This document shows positions 21,861-34,348 of a stretch of DNA of 64,000 bases, piece after piece. The first letter of the stretch is position 1. Each line of letters opens with the position of its first letter. Made by a program: the position numbers and the translations under genes. The stretch lies in contig CM064873.1 in NCBI GenBank assembly GCA_032719365.1, forward strand, positions 9,458,501-9,522,500, given 5' to 3'. The notes below the pieces were generated by a model that was given only the letters and a program-made list of their open reading frames with translations, was not told where the DNA came from and did not search any database. This stretch comes from Prinsepia uniflora (lineage: Eukaryota; Streptophyta; Magnoliopsida; Rosales; Rosaceae).

Positions 21861-23484
21861 TGACTACGCCCAAACTACGCATTAAATTAAACATGTAATT
21901 TGAGTATTGTGCAATTTAAACCCTTTTTGTGTAGATGTAGTATTGGTAAATATGGATCGTTCTTAACCGGGGAAATTAAGGAACATTAATAATGTGTTAG
22001 TGGGAGATGAATAAAAGAATAATGAATTAAAGAATTAAATAATCAAAGAATTAAATAATCAAAGAATTAATAAATTAAAGAATAGATGAATAAGAGAATA
22101 AAGAAATAAGAGAATCAAGGAATAAAGAATTAAAGAAATAAAAGAATTAAAGAATTAAAAGAATAAAAGAATGAAAGAATAAAAGAATAAAGAGGGGGGG
22201 TTTTGAAAAGATTTATAACTAAACTAAAGAAAATACTAATTAAGAATTAAAATGCAAATGCTCATGCTAATTGGAACTTACAAACCATAGAGTAGTTTCA
22301 TAGACAAAACCCACACTTTTACGTAAGTAATTTCGAATTAACAATCACATTATTTAAACTACTCCTAAAAATGGACTTCTTTCTAACATTTTGCTCATAA
22401 TAAACCAATCACGAAATCCTACCTTCATCATCTCAAATACTTACATATATCTTTCAATATTATAAATGCATTAACCATTAATGTGCGTCAAACATCAATA
22501 TGCTTCAAACATTTACAACATGATTTACCTTAAGTTTATAATTAAATGCACCGACAGAGATCAACATTTAATCTCTTCAATTCTACTCTAAGTGCACCGA
22601 CAGCGGATAAAACACTTAACATCAAATTGAAGTTTAAGCACTAAAACATATGAAGTAAAAGAAATTCAAAAAGTAAAACACATGGAGATTGCATTCTTAC
22701 TTACAAATGTTAGAAAGAAAATACCAAGAACAATAGTAAAGAAGAAATGAAAATAACATAAAAATAACATAAATTACGAATAAGAATTAAAAGAAAACTA
22801 ATTAATAAGAAAATCTACAAGAAGTAAAAATGGTCCCCAAAAATGTCTCTCAAAAGAGAGAAACAAAAGAACTAACTAAGAACTAAGAACTAAGAACTAA
22901 GAAAGAAATGGAAGAATGAAACTAATTGGGGACTCCCAATTACAAGAATTAAACCCCTATTTATAAGTGGAAAAAGCTATCAAAAATAATATAAAAATAC
23001 AATAAAAAATGTGAAATAATGGAATGATTAGTAGTAAAGATTTGTGATGATGTTTAGATGTGGTTTTAGTTGATTTTGTGCTGGAAAGTAGGAAAAGTGG
23101 CTGATTTTGAAGAAAAGATGCTGATTTTGGGGCAAAAATGCTGATTTTGGGGAAAAGTTACTGATTTTAGGACAAATATGCTGATATTGGAGACTATTGG
23201 GGGGGGTTGCTGGATTTTGGCTTGGGTTGCTGGATTTCAGCAGCTTCCCACCGAAATTCCTTCCGATTTTCGGCAGTTTTTCATATTTCGTCCATAATTT
23301 CTTCGTTATAATTCCGATCGGGACGATTCTTTCACCAAAATGCTCCAAATTCCAAGCTTTATTTATTTCTACAAAAATATCACAAAATAAATTAATTTGT
23401 CTAATTATTTATTATTTTAATATTAAAATTCAAGTATAAAGGGTATAAAATAATATAAAATAATGCTTATTTGAGGACCTATCA
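21861..23484. mobile_element. 1.6 kb AT-rich TG...CA element D of unknown type
   Basis: CAAGG flanks both ends (21856-21860 and 23485-23489). Between the flanks the element starts TGACTACGCC and ends GACCTATCA, so it has TG/CA ends and a 5 bp duplication like an LTR. Its sequence is unlike the chromovirus LTRs. It is very AT-rich, with a long run of AAAGAATTAA-type repeats (about 22020-22195), the phrase GTGCACCGACAG twice (near 22545 and 22590) and four repeats around GGGGCAAAAATGCTGATTTT (about 23100-23195). No coding frame is seen. It may be a solo LTR of another family or a non-autonomous retroelement. Confidence 0.7.
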
Positions 23485-24900
23485 CAAGGTACTCGGTTTG
23501 CCCATTTTTCCCTTTTAATTCGATTTATACGTTATGGTTAGTTTTGGATGATTAGAGGATGTTTATTAGGCTTATAGGAAGGTTTTAAGGAGTTTTTGGT
23601 GGTGGTTTTTGTAACAACCCGTACCTTCGGGAAGGGTATAAATGTAATTTTGTAAATATTTGTATGAAAGGACGATTTTGCCCTTGTGAATAGTACGTTA
23701 AAAGTTGATTTTTGAATTACTAGTTGGATGAGTGTTGACCCTTGACCGTGACGTAGTTTAGGACATCATGAGTCCGTAGACAGGTGGCAGGTTCGATTCA
23801 GACAATCGGAGGAAAAGTTATGACGTTTGGAAGATTGAGGGTGTTACCGTAATTTTGACTAATTGAGGAAAATGTTGACTTTTTGGTGGACTTGTGATTT
23901 TCACGTAGACCGAGGACCGTTAGATAGGTCTCAACGTCCTGAGTACAACGACAGGCGGCACGCTGTCATCAGACGTCAGACGAAGTAGTTATAGGTCTGA
24001 GAAGTGTGAGGGCAAAATGGCAATTTGTACACTAGGGGTATTTTAGTCTTTTCCCACAGCCCAATCATATCAGGACAAGTGGCAGAAATGGGATGGGATA
24101 TTTTGTGCTGAGCCATTGAATGTTGGACACGTGTGGGTGGCTGGATGGTTCTAGGACGATCGAGTGTGTGCACGGCCACACTTTGCACGATTTCAAACCG
24201 TGCACTCGTTGGAAACAAAGAGAAACAGAGGGGAAGAAATCGTGGGTGTTTGATCAATTCAGTGCAAAGGTGAGGGAGTTGATGATTAGTGAGAGTGACA
24301 GAGAGACGAGGGTGACCTATTGATCGTGTTTGGAGCTGCAACCGTGCACGGAGGCTAAACGGTGGACGGCTGGATTTTGGGGAAAACAGAGAGAGACGGT
24401 GGACTGTGGCGGTGGTTGTGCCGTGTGGTGGATCGATTCAAGCCAATAGGAGGCTCAGGTGGTTGCAAGGAACCCAACGAGCACCGTGGTACGGGCGGTG
24501 CACACGGCGGAGACGGAATCGAAGGGTAAGTTTCTTTCCTCTATTTTTCCCGTGAGTTTCAATTCGAACGTCGTGGAGTTAGGCTTAGAGTCGAGAGATT
24601 TGGTGGTCATGGTGAGACTCCTGGAGGTCCCAGGCGTCGTTTGGTGGTGGTGTCGTGCCGGGGGATGACCTGGGTGGCCGGCGGCCAAAACAGGGGCCAC
24701 GGGCCGTCTGTTTCGAGGCTGTGAACGATGGGTTTTGGGCCGTGATTCTTCGATGTTAGGACGGGGTTAGCTTGCTTAGGATTAGACGAATCTTCTGGGA
24801 TTGGTTTGGACTGGAACGGTGGAGGAACGGAGGAGAACCGGTCACGCCGGTTCAACTGTGTTGAACCGAGTGGCTCGAGGAAGAAGGAGCACTGTAGCAG

Positions 24901-24919
24901 GCGCGTGAGACCCACGCGC
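24901..24919 (+). repeat. GC-rich LTR hairpin in C
   Basis: GCGCGTG and CACGCGC form a perfect 7 bp inverted repeat around AGACC. It lies just upstream of a second GCGCGTGGAGGCGCGTGGG tract. It is the counterpart of the hairpins at 8246, 60730 and 63066. Confidence 0.75.
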
Positions 24920-25651
24920 AGCCACTTTGGGCGGCGCGTGGAGGCGCGTGGGGAGGATTCCGGCCAAGCTTCCAACATGGGTTTGGTTCTAAATGTTCTA
25001 AGGAATCCAATGGTGTGATTTTCGGGTGAAGTGGACGATGTTAGGAGATTGTTCGGGAATCCGAACGGTTTAGGGTTTAAGATTAAAATATTAATAAATT
25101 CCCGAAAAATTGGGGAAGTTAGGGTTAGTATCCTTGATGTATTTGTGACCCTATTTGGTGCATATTGACAGGACGGGAGACGCCCGAGACGGTCGAGGAG
25201 CGCACGGAGCGCGATTGACTCGTCCTGATTTGTGAGTGGACTCTTTCTTTTCTTTCGGGCATGCCTAACTGTTTTTATTGATGTTTTATGTTATTAAATG
25301 TGTTTTTATGCTTCTTAATGATGCTTCTATATGGTTGATGTGTTTGTACGTTTTACGAGACATTTTCGGGATTTGCACGTTTTTCGAGAAAAAGCTGGTT
25401 TTCGGATTTTAAGGCTATATTTGGGGATTTCAAGCTATAACTATTTTATGATGATGATAAATGGAATGTGAAACATGATTTGTGTGTAAATGTGGGTTTT
25501 GGCTTAAAAAGTAGATTTCCGGATTTGGGTTTGGAATGTCGGTTCTGAATGCCGGATGGGCTTCAAACCAGGGATTTCGAATTCGAGTTTGGCTATGGAT
25601 CTAGAAATGGTTTACAATGAATTGGGATTGGATTTGCTGGATCTGGATATT

Positions 25652-25825
25652 GGGTTTAAAGACCCGGATTCTGATTAACGGGGGACGGGCCCAGATTGAG
25701 TTTAAAGACTCGGGAGCTTAAAGACTCGGACTTTTATGATATTACCCCCGTAGGCCTATTGAGTTTAAAGACTCGGGAGTTTAAAGACTCGGATATTATA
25801 GAGGCCTGGTTGAGTTTAAAGACTC
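25652..25825 (+). repeat. mini-hairpin array in LTR C
   Basis: GGGTTTAAAGACCC occurs at 25652, GAGTTTAAAGACTC at 25698, 25761 and 25812, a variant GAGCTTAAAGACTC at 25714, and a copy at 25777 with GGAGTTTAAAGACTC. Tight pairs are 16 bp apart, and pairs are separated by CCCCCGTAGGCCTATTGAG-like linkers. Confidence 0.9.
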
Positions 25826-27223
25826 GGATAGGTCCAGCAGGTTTGATCAGAAACTGATGATTTGACATTCATAGTTTATGATATGATTTTATGATGCACT
25901 TGCTATGATTTCTATAACGGTTTTGTAGTGTTTCTGTTTCTTATGATGTTTTACGTTATAATTTTCTGATATGTAGTTGGGCATGTATGTTTTCAAAACG
26001 GAGGGAACAAATCTTATACTTGCTTTCTTAACTCTGATTTGACGAGAAACTGATTTTTGAAACTTTCATTTATTCTAGTCCACTCACACTTTTGGTTTTA
26101 GATTTTCCCTCCAGGTCGTGGTGATAGCGCTGGGGTGAACGTTGAGGCAGGAATCGAGGCATAGATCTTACGACGTTCTTCCGTTGCAAGACTAGCATAG
26201 TAGGATTTTTGTGCCCATTTTGTAGAACTATGCTCTGACGTACAGTTGTATATATTTACTCCTTTGTCTGATAGTTGTGCTTATTGTGGAACTTTAGGTG
26301 TGATTGTCAGACGGGAGCAGGATTCGTCCCGGGTATTGAGGTGATATTTGGGACGGGTCCTGACAGTTTTACGGCTGAGGAGCCGTGGGAGGAAAATGGA
26401 AAGTTTGGGTCGTGGGGTTCAAATCAAATGGTGGGTTTTAGGTGGTTTTTCTTAGGTTTCTTGATTGGAACAGATAGGAAATGAGAAAATAGGAATTTTG
26501 AGATTGGATTGGAAGAAAACGGACCAAAAGTGGGTGAGAAACCAGCTCGGACCGGTCACGCCGGTCCAGGTGAACCAGCGAACCAGCTGGACCTAGTTCG
26601 ACCAAGGAAGAAGATGTTGAACAGTCCTGGCATGTGAAGCCCACGCGCAGGACATTCTTGGGGCGCGTACATGCATGTGGGCCCTCCTTTGGGGAAGTGT
26701 CCAACATGTAATTTCATTTATTTGATGTAACGAACATTTTGGGACTGGTTTCGTATCAATGAGACATCGTTTCGATATAGTCGGGTTGTCCGAAGGTTTA
26801 GGTTCGCGTTTAAAAATAGTTAGAAATTCCGGAAAACTACGGGGCTTTAGTGAGGGGTTATATATGTATTTAGTAACCCTCTCAATTAATTTGGACAGGT
26901 TCGGGAATCCTGGAGGCGACGATTAGCCCGAGAGACGCTTATGGCACGCGTATCGAGGCGCGGCTTCGGACAATCTGTGAGTGGATTTGTTTTATGAATT
27001 TGATGCATGCATAAAAGTTTTATAATTGTTTTAATACATTTTTTGTGATGCCATGAGTTCATTTGTTTGTGGTAGCCTAGGATTTACGTATTTGCACGTA
27101 TTTCGAGATTTACAGTTTTATACGATGCTTATACGTGCTAGGTTTTCAACGAGGGTTTAATAAACGGATTTTGGATTTAGAAATATGAAATCGGGCACGA
27201 GAACGATTTGATTGGAAACTCTC

Positions 27224-27630
27224 GGACTTGGAGTCCATTTGATTTGACGAGGAATCGGACCAAGGGTCCATTTGAGTTATACGATCGGACCAAGGGTCCC
27301 GTTGGTTTATGAATCCGGGCTTGAGGCCCATTTGATTGTAAATTGGAATGGAGGCCCAGTTGACTGTAGTATTGGACTTGAGGCCCTGTTGGTTGCGAAA
27401 TCGAGCTTGAGGCTCCGTTGAGTTCTGGTTTCGGAATTAGGGCCCAGTTGTTCGTGGTATCGGGCTTGAGGCCCTGTTGATTGTGAAACCGGGCTTGAGT
27501 CCCAGTTCGGTTTATGAAATGAGAATTCGGGCATAAGACCCTGTTGAACTGCGGATTTAGGTCGAGGCCTGTGAAATGGATTTGAATCAGATTCGAGGAA
27601 TCCTGTTGAGATGATTCGGGTATGAGACCC
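27224..27630 (+). repeat. mini-hairpin array in LTR B, GGGCTTGAGGCCC type
   Basis: About a dozen units lie at 24-40 bp spacing, each a short inverted repeat followed by a phrase like CAGTTG. Stem pairs include GGACT/AGTCC (27224), GGACC/GGTCC (27257, 27287), GGGC/GCCC (27317, 27462), GAGC/GCTC (27403) and GGGT/ACCC (27618). The loops are TTGAG, AAG, TGG or ATGAG. The stem bases differ between units while pairing is kept. Confidence 0.9.
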
Positions 27631-29094
27631 AATTGAAATGTGCTTTGAGAAAGAAAGAAAGTGTTTTTGAAAATGTATATGAACCCTCCATATAATTATA
27701 TGCTCTCTTCCAGACGTCGACCTGGAGAGTCACGATCCACAAACTAGAGTGGGTATCCCCATAGGGATCCCGTTCCAGGAGTGAGAGTTATGAGATATGA
27801 TGTGGTCCCGGACTAGATTTCAGAGAGATGTGTGGACTAGATCCGGAGATAGAGCTCGGACTAGATCCAGAGATTGAGCCTCCCAGATGGATAATTCCTG
27901 GGAGAAGACTCGGAGTGAGACCCCGAGTGGTGTGCACACTAGTATAGAGATTTATCGTGGCATATATCAGGGATGTGTTCCCTAGGGGCTGTGTGCCCCG
28001 AGTTGGCATCTTTTAGGAAGTGTCGCGGATGGGTTATACGAATGAGATTTGTGGAAAGTGATTTGGGGACGGAGACCCTGTGTTCTATGTTGTAGAAAGT
28101 GGTTTGGGGCGGAGACCCTGTATTCGATGTTTTGGAAATGGTTTAGGGCGGAGACCTCGTATTCGATGTTTTGGAAATGGTAGGGCGGAGACCCCGTATT
28201 CTATGTTTTGGTATTTCACTGACGATATGGTTTTGAGCAAAGCCCCACTTGTGTTTGATTTGGGCTGAGTTCCCATATGGTTTGTTTTACGGTTTTGGGC
28301 CAAGGCCTAATGGTGTTATAAATGGATTTATGGTTCATGTCGGTTTATAGGGACTAGCATAAACCCTTAAAAGGTTTTTATGGGTCATGACGGTTTATGG
28401 GGACCGGGCATGAACCCTTGAAAGGTTTTGAGAATATGTTTGACAAAGGGTTTTATGAACGTTTTGGTAAACGGTTTTTTGAATGCATGCATATGTTTTT
28501 AGTGAAGGGCATAAATGTCTTTATGTGAAAATATTTTTATTAAAATATTATTTTGTCTACTCACGACTTTTGATGTTTTAATGCTCTTCAGGTTGATCGC
28601 GGATGCGGGCTGTAGTAGAGACGAGACATCACACTCTTCCTCCTACGATCCTAGCGTACTCTGGAAGCCCCGGTGAGGGCTAGAGACAGAATTTTCCCTG
28701 GTCCGACATTTCGTGTCAGATGGGATAAGGCGCGTCCCATGTTAATCCCAGAGGATTTGGGACGGGTCCTGACATGGGAGGTGCTCAGGTGAAGGTTCGA
28801 AGGTTGAACCGTGAAGATCAATCGTGACAGGTGAGATTTCAACCCTGTTTTTATGGTTTGAGGTTAGGGATAGGTTTCTGGGTTGATTACGAGTTGAATG
28901 GAAAAAGATGGAGGAAAATGGTTGAGAAATGAATGAGATAGGACCGGGTCAGGGTCGCAGGTTGAGTGACCCGATTTCAAGAAAATGGGTCGACCCGCGA
29001 GAGGTTGACAACGATGACCCAGTTGAGAAATGAAAGAGATAGGATAACGTCATCATCTGTCAGACCTGTCAGGCCATGTGGCCAATCAGGTGGT

Positions 29095-29299
29095 GCCACG
29101 TGGCGAGTTTGTAGAGGCTATCAGGTCCAGTTCGTAGCTAACGTGGCAGGTCCACGTCAGCCATGTTAGACCACGTAAACCAGTAGGGTGGTGCCACGTG
29201 GCAACATGTCAGAGGGTGTCAAGTAACGTGGTAACTGACATGTCAGGTCCACGTCAGCATTGTCAAACCACGTGGACCAATAGGGTGGTGCCACGTGGC
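29095..29299 (+). promoter_or_regulatory. three GCCACGTGGC G-box palindromes in LTR A
   Basis: GCCACGTGGC begins at 29095, 29193 and 29290, each inside a loosely repeated unit of about 98 bp that also contains GTCAGG and CCACGTCAGC. A further CCACGTGG is at 29268. G-boxes are bound by plant bZIP and bHLH factors. The cluster occupies the same region of the LTR as the TGACGTCA cluster of the intact elements. Confidence 0.7.
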
Positions 29300-29487
29300 A
29301 ATGTGTCAGGTTTTCAGAGCTGACGTGTTAGTGACACGTAGAACCAGTCAGGGAGGCAGGCTGTCAGACCTGACATGTGTCAAATCTGATAGGTATTAAA
29401 CCTGTCAGGCTGACGTTAGCAGATGGCGTCAGCGTTGACCATGATGATGTCAGTGTTGAATTTGCTTACGTTGGTGTTGATCGTTGA

Positions 29488-32400
29488 TGTAACGACCGGG
29501 ACAGTTGAAAAGGAAAATTTGAAGAAAATGACGATTTTGCCCCTAGAATCGGGCAAATGGTTGACTTTTGGTTTGAGCTGTCAAGCGGACCTTGACCGAC
29601 GATTGTGACGTAGTTCAGGGCGTCACGAGTTCATAGACAGGCGGCATGTCCGATTCCGACATTCAAGGAGAAAGTTATGATGTTCGAAAGTTCAAGGGTA
29701 ATTCGGTAATTTGGTTTAAAAGGGGCAATTTGTTGACTTTTCAAACGACATGGACCTTTCGTGTAATTCGAGGACCATTGAGAAGGTCTCAAGACGTTGA
29801 GTCCGTAGACAGGCGGCATGCGTCAATCAGAGTTCAGACGACCAAGTTACGAGTCTAGAAGTGTGATGGGCATTTTGGTAAATTGTCAAAGCAGGGGCAA
29901 AATGGTAATTGAACCATTGAATAAGAAATGGGACGGTGATGGGCTGATTCATCCATGGTGATGCCACCAAATGACACCTGTCATTCTCTAAAATCATATT
30001 AGTGGCACAAGGAAGTGTGTGTAGCAGTGGGAAACTTAAACTAGTGTGTGGGTGTGTTTGAATTGGGAATTGAAACTAGGTGGGTGGTGTTGGAAATGAA
30101 AAACAGAGACCAGAGGAAACAAATTTTGTTTGATTGACCTCCCCCACAACTAATTGAGAGAAAAGAAGAGCGGGAAAGGAATTAAGGGAGGAAGAACAGA
30201 GTTTTGAGATTGAGAGAGGAAGAAAAGTGATGGAAATGGTGAAATGAGAGTTCAAAATCCGAAACAGGTCCTTGAGAGAGTGAGAATTCAATTTCGAAGT
30301 GTAGGCTAGCCCAAGGCAAATTATGGTTTCATTGAGTTCTCTGGGATCAATTCAAGTCGATCCAGTGCAAGAACGAAGAGAAATGATGCTGTTTTGGCTC
30401 TGAATGGACCTGGTGACCGAGAAGAAAATTGAGCTTTGAGTCGTGAATCTGGAGGGGTTGAAGGGAGAAATTGACATGAGAAACAAGTTTATACGAACCC
30501 TATGAAGCTTCTGAGCGAATCAATTTCAAGAAAACAATCGAAATTGGTCAAGATTGAAGTATGAACAGTGCCCACTTGTTCTTCGAAGTTCGATTTCGAA
30601 TTCGTCTGGATTAATGTGAGTTATTACATAATTGAGGTCACAGAGCCCTAATTAGATACCTGGCGATCCTACTGGCTGAATGAATTGATGCAATTAAGTT
30701 GAAATGGACAGGAACTCTGCCGGGTCAAGTTGCGGGCCAACTGGACCCGTTTATCAGTCAATCGGGCAGAGACGATGAACAGTACCCGGTACTATAGCAG
30801 CGCATGAGGGAGCGTGGGCTCAATTCTCGAGGTGCGTTTAACATGAAACTTACTCCTTTTAATGTAACGAACATTTTGGCACTAGTTTCGAGGAAATCGG
30901 ATATCGTTTCGATAGTGTTCAGTGTGTCCGAAGTTTTCGTATAAGTTTAAAATGTGTATTTAAATCCCGAAAAAATTGGGGAAAATTATACAATGTATAT
31001 TGGAGTGTTAGTAACCCTCGATATTGATTTTGGAAAGGGATTATGATTTTCGAAATTTACGGAAAAACGTGCAGCTCGGAAGCGAGCCGTTTGGACGGTG
31101 TGTGAATGGACTTTGTTTTCTAAAATTCAATGCATGCATAATTGTTTTCTATGCTTTCTATTGATGATCTCTGTGATTACGATTATGGTTTATGTTAATT
31201 ACGATTTTCGTATTTATACGTATTTCGATATACAATACGTAATTGCACGTATTTCGAGACTATGGTTTTTCCTATGCTTGATGATGGTTTGGTGGATAAT
31301 TTTATATGATTTGTGTGTATCATGTTTTGAGGATGTTTTGAGTATGATTTTGAGTGTGATTTACGGTTTTGACAAGTATTTCGAGATTATTACGGATTTG
31401 CACAATTTACGAGATTTTGAGTATGTTGTGATTTGACCATGGTTTTGATGATTTGAACTTGGGATTTGAAATATGAATTGATTTCAATGATTTATAATGG
31501 ATTTTGGAAAAGTGATTTTGGGCTTGAAGCCCTGTGCATGTGATTTCGATAAACGTGATTTCGGTTTTGGAATCGAATTTCGGAAACATGATTCGGAGTC
31601 AGTTTTGGAACTTGAAAATGGAATCCTGGATTTGGGTTCAGGATGATAGTTCCGTATGCTAGCTTATGGAATCATTATTGCGAATTCGGGTTTGGAACTG
31701 GATGATGGATATGATTTGGGATTTAGAAGTGAATTGGGGCACGAGACCCATTTCGATAAAATGTGATGTCGGATTTGGTTTTGGAAAGTGGATTACAATG
31801 GATTCTGGATTTGTTGTGAATTACTCATGGTTTTGGGTTTAAAGACCCGGTACTATTGTTGGATCATGTTTTGGGTTTAAAGACCCGGTTGATTGATGAT
31901 GGGGGAGGGCCCTTTATTGATATGTTTTGAGTTTAAAGACTCGGTTATCGTGATATCCCCCGAGACCTATTGATTGTGTTTTGAGTTTAAAGACTCGTTG
32001 ATATCCCGAGAAGGCCTGATATATGTGAGTTTAAAGACTCGGTGATTGAGATCCAGCAAACCGATTGACTTGTGATTTATTGTTGATTTCCGATGTTTTC
32101 GGATGTGTTGGGCAATGGCCCGGTTTATGTGGCTTGATGGATTTTTGGGTTATGCTGTGTACTTAGATTTTGATTCATGATTTTGGGCTGAGGCCCTGTG
32201 TTTATGATTGCAGGCTAAGACCCGAGGGTTTGAGAAAAGGAAAATGATTTTGATTTTCATATACGGTTTTCTTATATCGAAAATGAAATGGATTATGAAA
32301 TGATTTTCGAATGCATGCATTGGTTTTACGTGGAGAGTAGAAATGTCTTTTCTATAACATGTTTTATAACTGATTTATTTTCGTCCACTCACACTTTCTG

Positions 32401-32590
32401 TGTTTTTATTGACCCTCCAGTTGTGGCGCGATAATCGAGGCTGATTATGAGGTGGAGGCATGAGTGGGCACAGGTATGGTTATCCCTTGTTTGGCAAGTG
32501 CTGAGGGTAACTTGGGAACTTCAGTCAACTTGCCAGACGAGAGCAGGACCGGGCACGGTTATCAATGTTCCTTAGGGGACGGTCCTGTCA
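29488..32590 (+). mobile_element. solo LTR E inside A
   Basis: It starts TGTAACGACCGGGAC and ends ACGGTCCTGTCA. GTTGA flanks both sides (29483-29487 and 32591-32595). Length is 3,103 bp with no gag-pol. Inside are GTAACGAACATTTTGG (30863), the arm GTGAATGGAC (31102), ATGCATGCAT boxes (31130, 32311), the hairpin array (31835-32040) and the arm GTCCACTCAC (32383). Confidence 0.95.
31835..32040 (+). repeat. mini-hairpin array in LTR E
   Basis: GGGTTTAAAGACCC occurs at 31835 and 31873, and GAGTTTAAAGACTC at 31929, 31983 and 32027. The first two units are GGG/CCC and the last three GAG/CTC, so the second base pair changes on both sides together. Confidence 0.9.
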
Positions 32591-34348
32591 GTTGACTTTT
32601 TTGTTTGACCGGACTTTGATGGCACATGGGCACAAATTTTGTGGTGAAATTGGTCTTATTCTAAAGGTTTCGACGATCTGAATCCAAAGGTGGGGGTTTC
32701 AGGTGGATCGGAGATCAATTGAGAGGTCAAATGGAGGTTTTTCTCTTTGAGAAGCGTGTTCGGGACACGTTGACCGTTTCGGGATGTGTGACGGTTCATG
32801 ATTAGGACTTGTATCAATGGTTAGTGACCTTTGGATATGATTTGGACAGGTTCGAACGTCCCGGAGATTGAGGATTATCCCCGGAGTGGCTGACGGTGCA
32901 GTATTTCGATATTTACGTTTTATACGATGTTTAGGCTTCGGTCGAGTATTTTACGTGCATGTATTTTATATGATTTCGATGGTTTCACAGAGAGGCGTAA
33001 AACCAAGGACTTAATTTACGATTTTCAAGGATTTCACGGAGATGAGTGAAGTCGGTATTCGGGCATGAGTTCCAGTTGATTTAGACTTTAACTCGGATGA
33101 TAGTCAAAGGTGATTTGTAAATGTGAAATGGCTTCGGATTTAGAAATATCTTTCAGGCGTATGACCCGGTTGATTTATGGTTTGACTTAGAATATTGTCA
33201 AACGTGAGATATATTAGGCTGTGACCTAGTTATGGATTTATGAAAGGTATTTCAGGCATGAGACCTAATTGTGGATTTGATAGGATTCGAGGAATCCTAG
33301 ATTTATGGAAGGTATTTGATAAGATTCGAGGAATCCTGGATTTATGGAAGGTATTTCGGGCATGTGACCTAGTTGTGGATTTGATGGGATTCGAGAAATT
33401 CTGGATTTATGAAAGGTATTTCAAGCATGAGACTCAGTTGTGGATTTGATAGGATTTGAGAAATCCTGATGATATTTTGGGCTTATGTCCCTGTTGATGA
33501 TGACATGATTTTTTAGTTTAAAGACTCGGATTTGATTAGAGGGTCTCTGGTTGTGAATATGTTTCCCCGGAGAGCACTCTGGAGATGATGCTCGCCTCCT
33601 AGGTCGGAGAGGTCACGATGTGCTTGCCGTCGAGCAACCGAGAGAGGCGGCAGCTGAGGGAGGATCGACTCAGGAGTGCGGTATATAAGATCGATCGTTG
33701 ATACGTTCATGACGATCTGGAGATTGTCGGCAGGTGATGTGTTCATGATGACATTGACACGACCCATCCCAATCCCCCGGGATTAACGCGGGATGTGTAT
33801 TGATCCCGTCTGACACGAAGTGTCAGACCAGGGATAACGCAAACTTTTAGTTCGGCCAGCTTCCAGAGCACGCTAGTATTTGGTGGAGGAGTGTAATATC
33901 TCGGTCTCTGCTACAGTCCGCATCCGAGATCAAGCTGAAGGGCATTAAAAACAACGAAAAGTGTGAGTAGACAGAAAGCAATAAGTTCATAAAACACATT
34001 TCATAAAAGACCTTTATGCCCTTCACTAAAAATCATGCATGCATAGGAAAACCATTTATCAAACCACATATGTTTCAATAACCATTAATAGGGTCTCAAC
34101 CCCAAGTACCGTAAATTCAAGTCATACGGGCCCCTGTCCAAATCCATTTACACAAATTCATAATCATATCAAACATATGTGGGAACTCAGCCCAAATCCA
34201 TTTATTATTCACAAAACACAATTTCGCAAATCCAAGAAATCATGTTTACTATATATCATATAACCAATCCTGTCACGGTTTCTAAAGCTATGCGCGTGCT
34301 ATCCGGGGTCTCAAATCCCAAGTCTCCTCAGGGTCCACCCAGGTTAAT

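Larger units (their letters stand above)
23610..26365 (+). mobile_element. solo LTR C inside B
   Basis: It begins TGTAACAACCCGTACC and ends GGGTCCTGACA. GTTTT flanks both sides (23605-23609 and 26366-26370). Length is 2,756 bp with no internal coding region. It holds the GC hairpin (24901-24919), a perfect 10 bp inverted repeat pair (25232-25241 with 26078-26087) and the GAGTTTAAAGACTC array. LTR K at the right end of the window is the closest relative, with the same order and very similar text around 63380-63850. Confidence 0.95.
21091..28774 (+). mobile_element. solo LTR B inside A, itself carrying D and C
   Basis: It begins TGTGAAGCCCCGTCC (a mutated family start) and ends GGGTCCTGACA. 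TGGGA flanks both sides (21086-21090 and 28775-28779). After removing element D (21861-23484) and LTR C (23610-26365) with one copy of each target duplication, about 3.29 kb remains, again full LTR length. The conserved block order is present: GTAACGAACATTTTGGGAC (26727), GTGAGTGGAT (26977), two ATGCATGCAT boxes (27003, 28483), a hairpin array (27224-27630) and GTCTACTCAC (28555). Confidence 0.92.
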
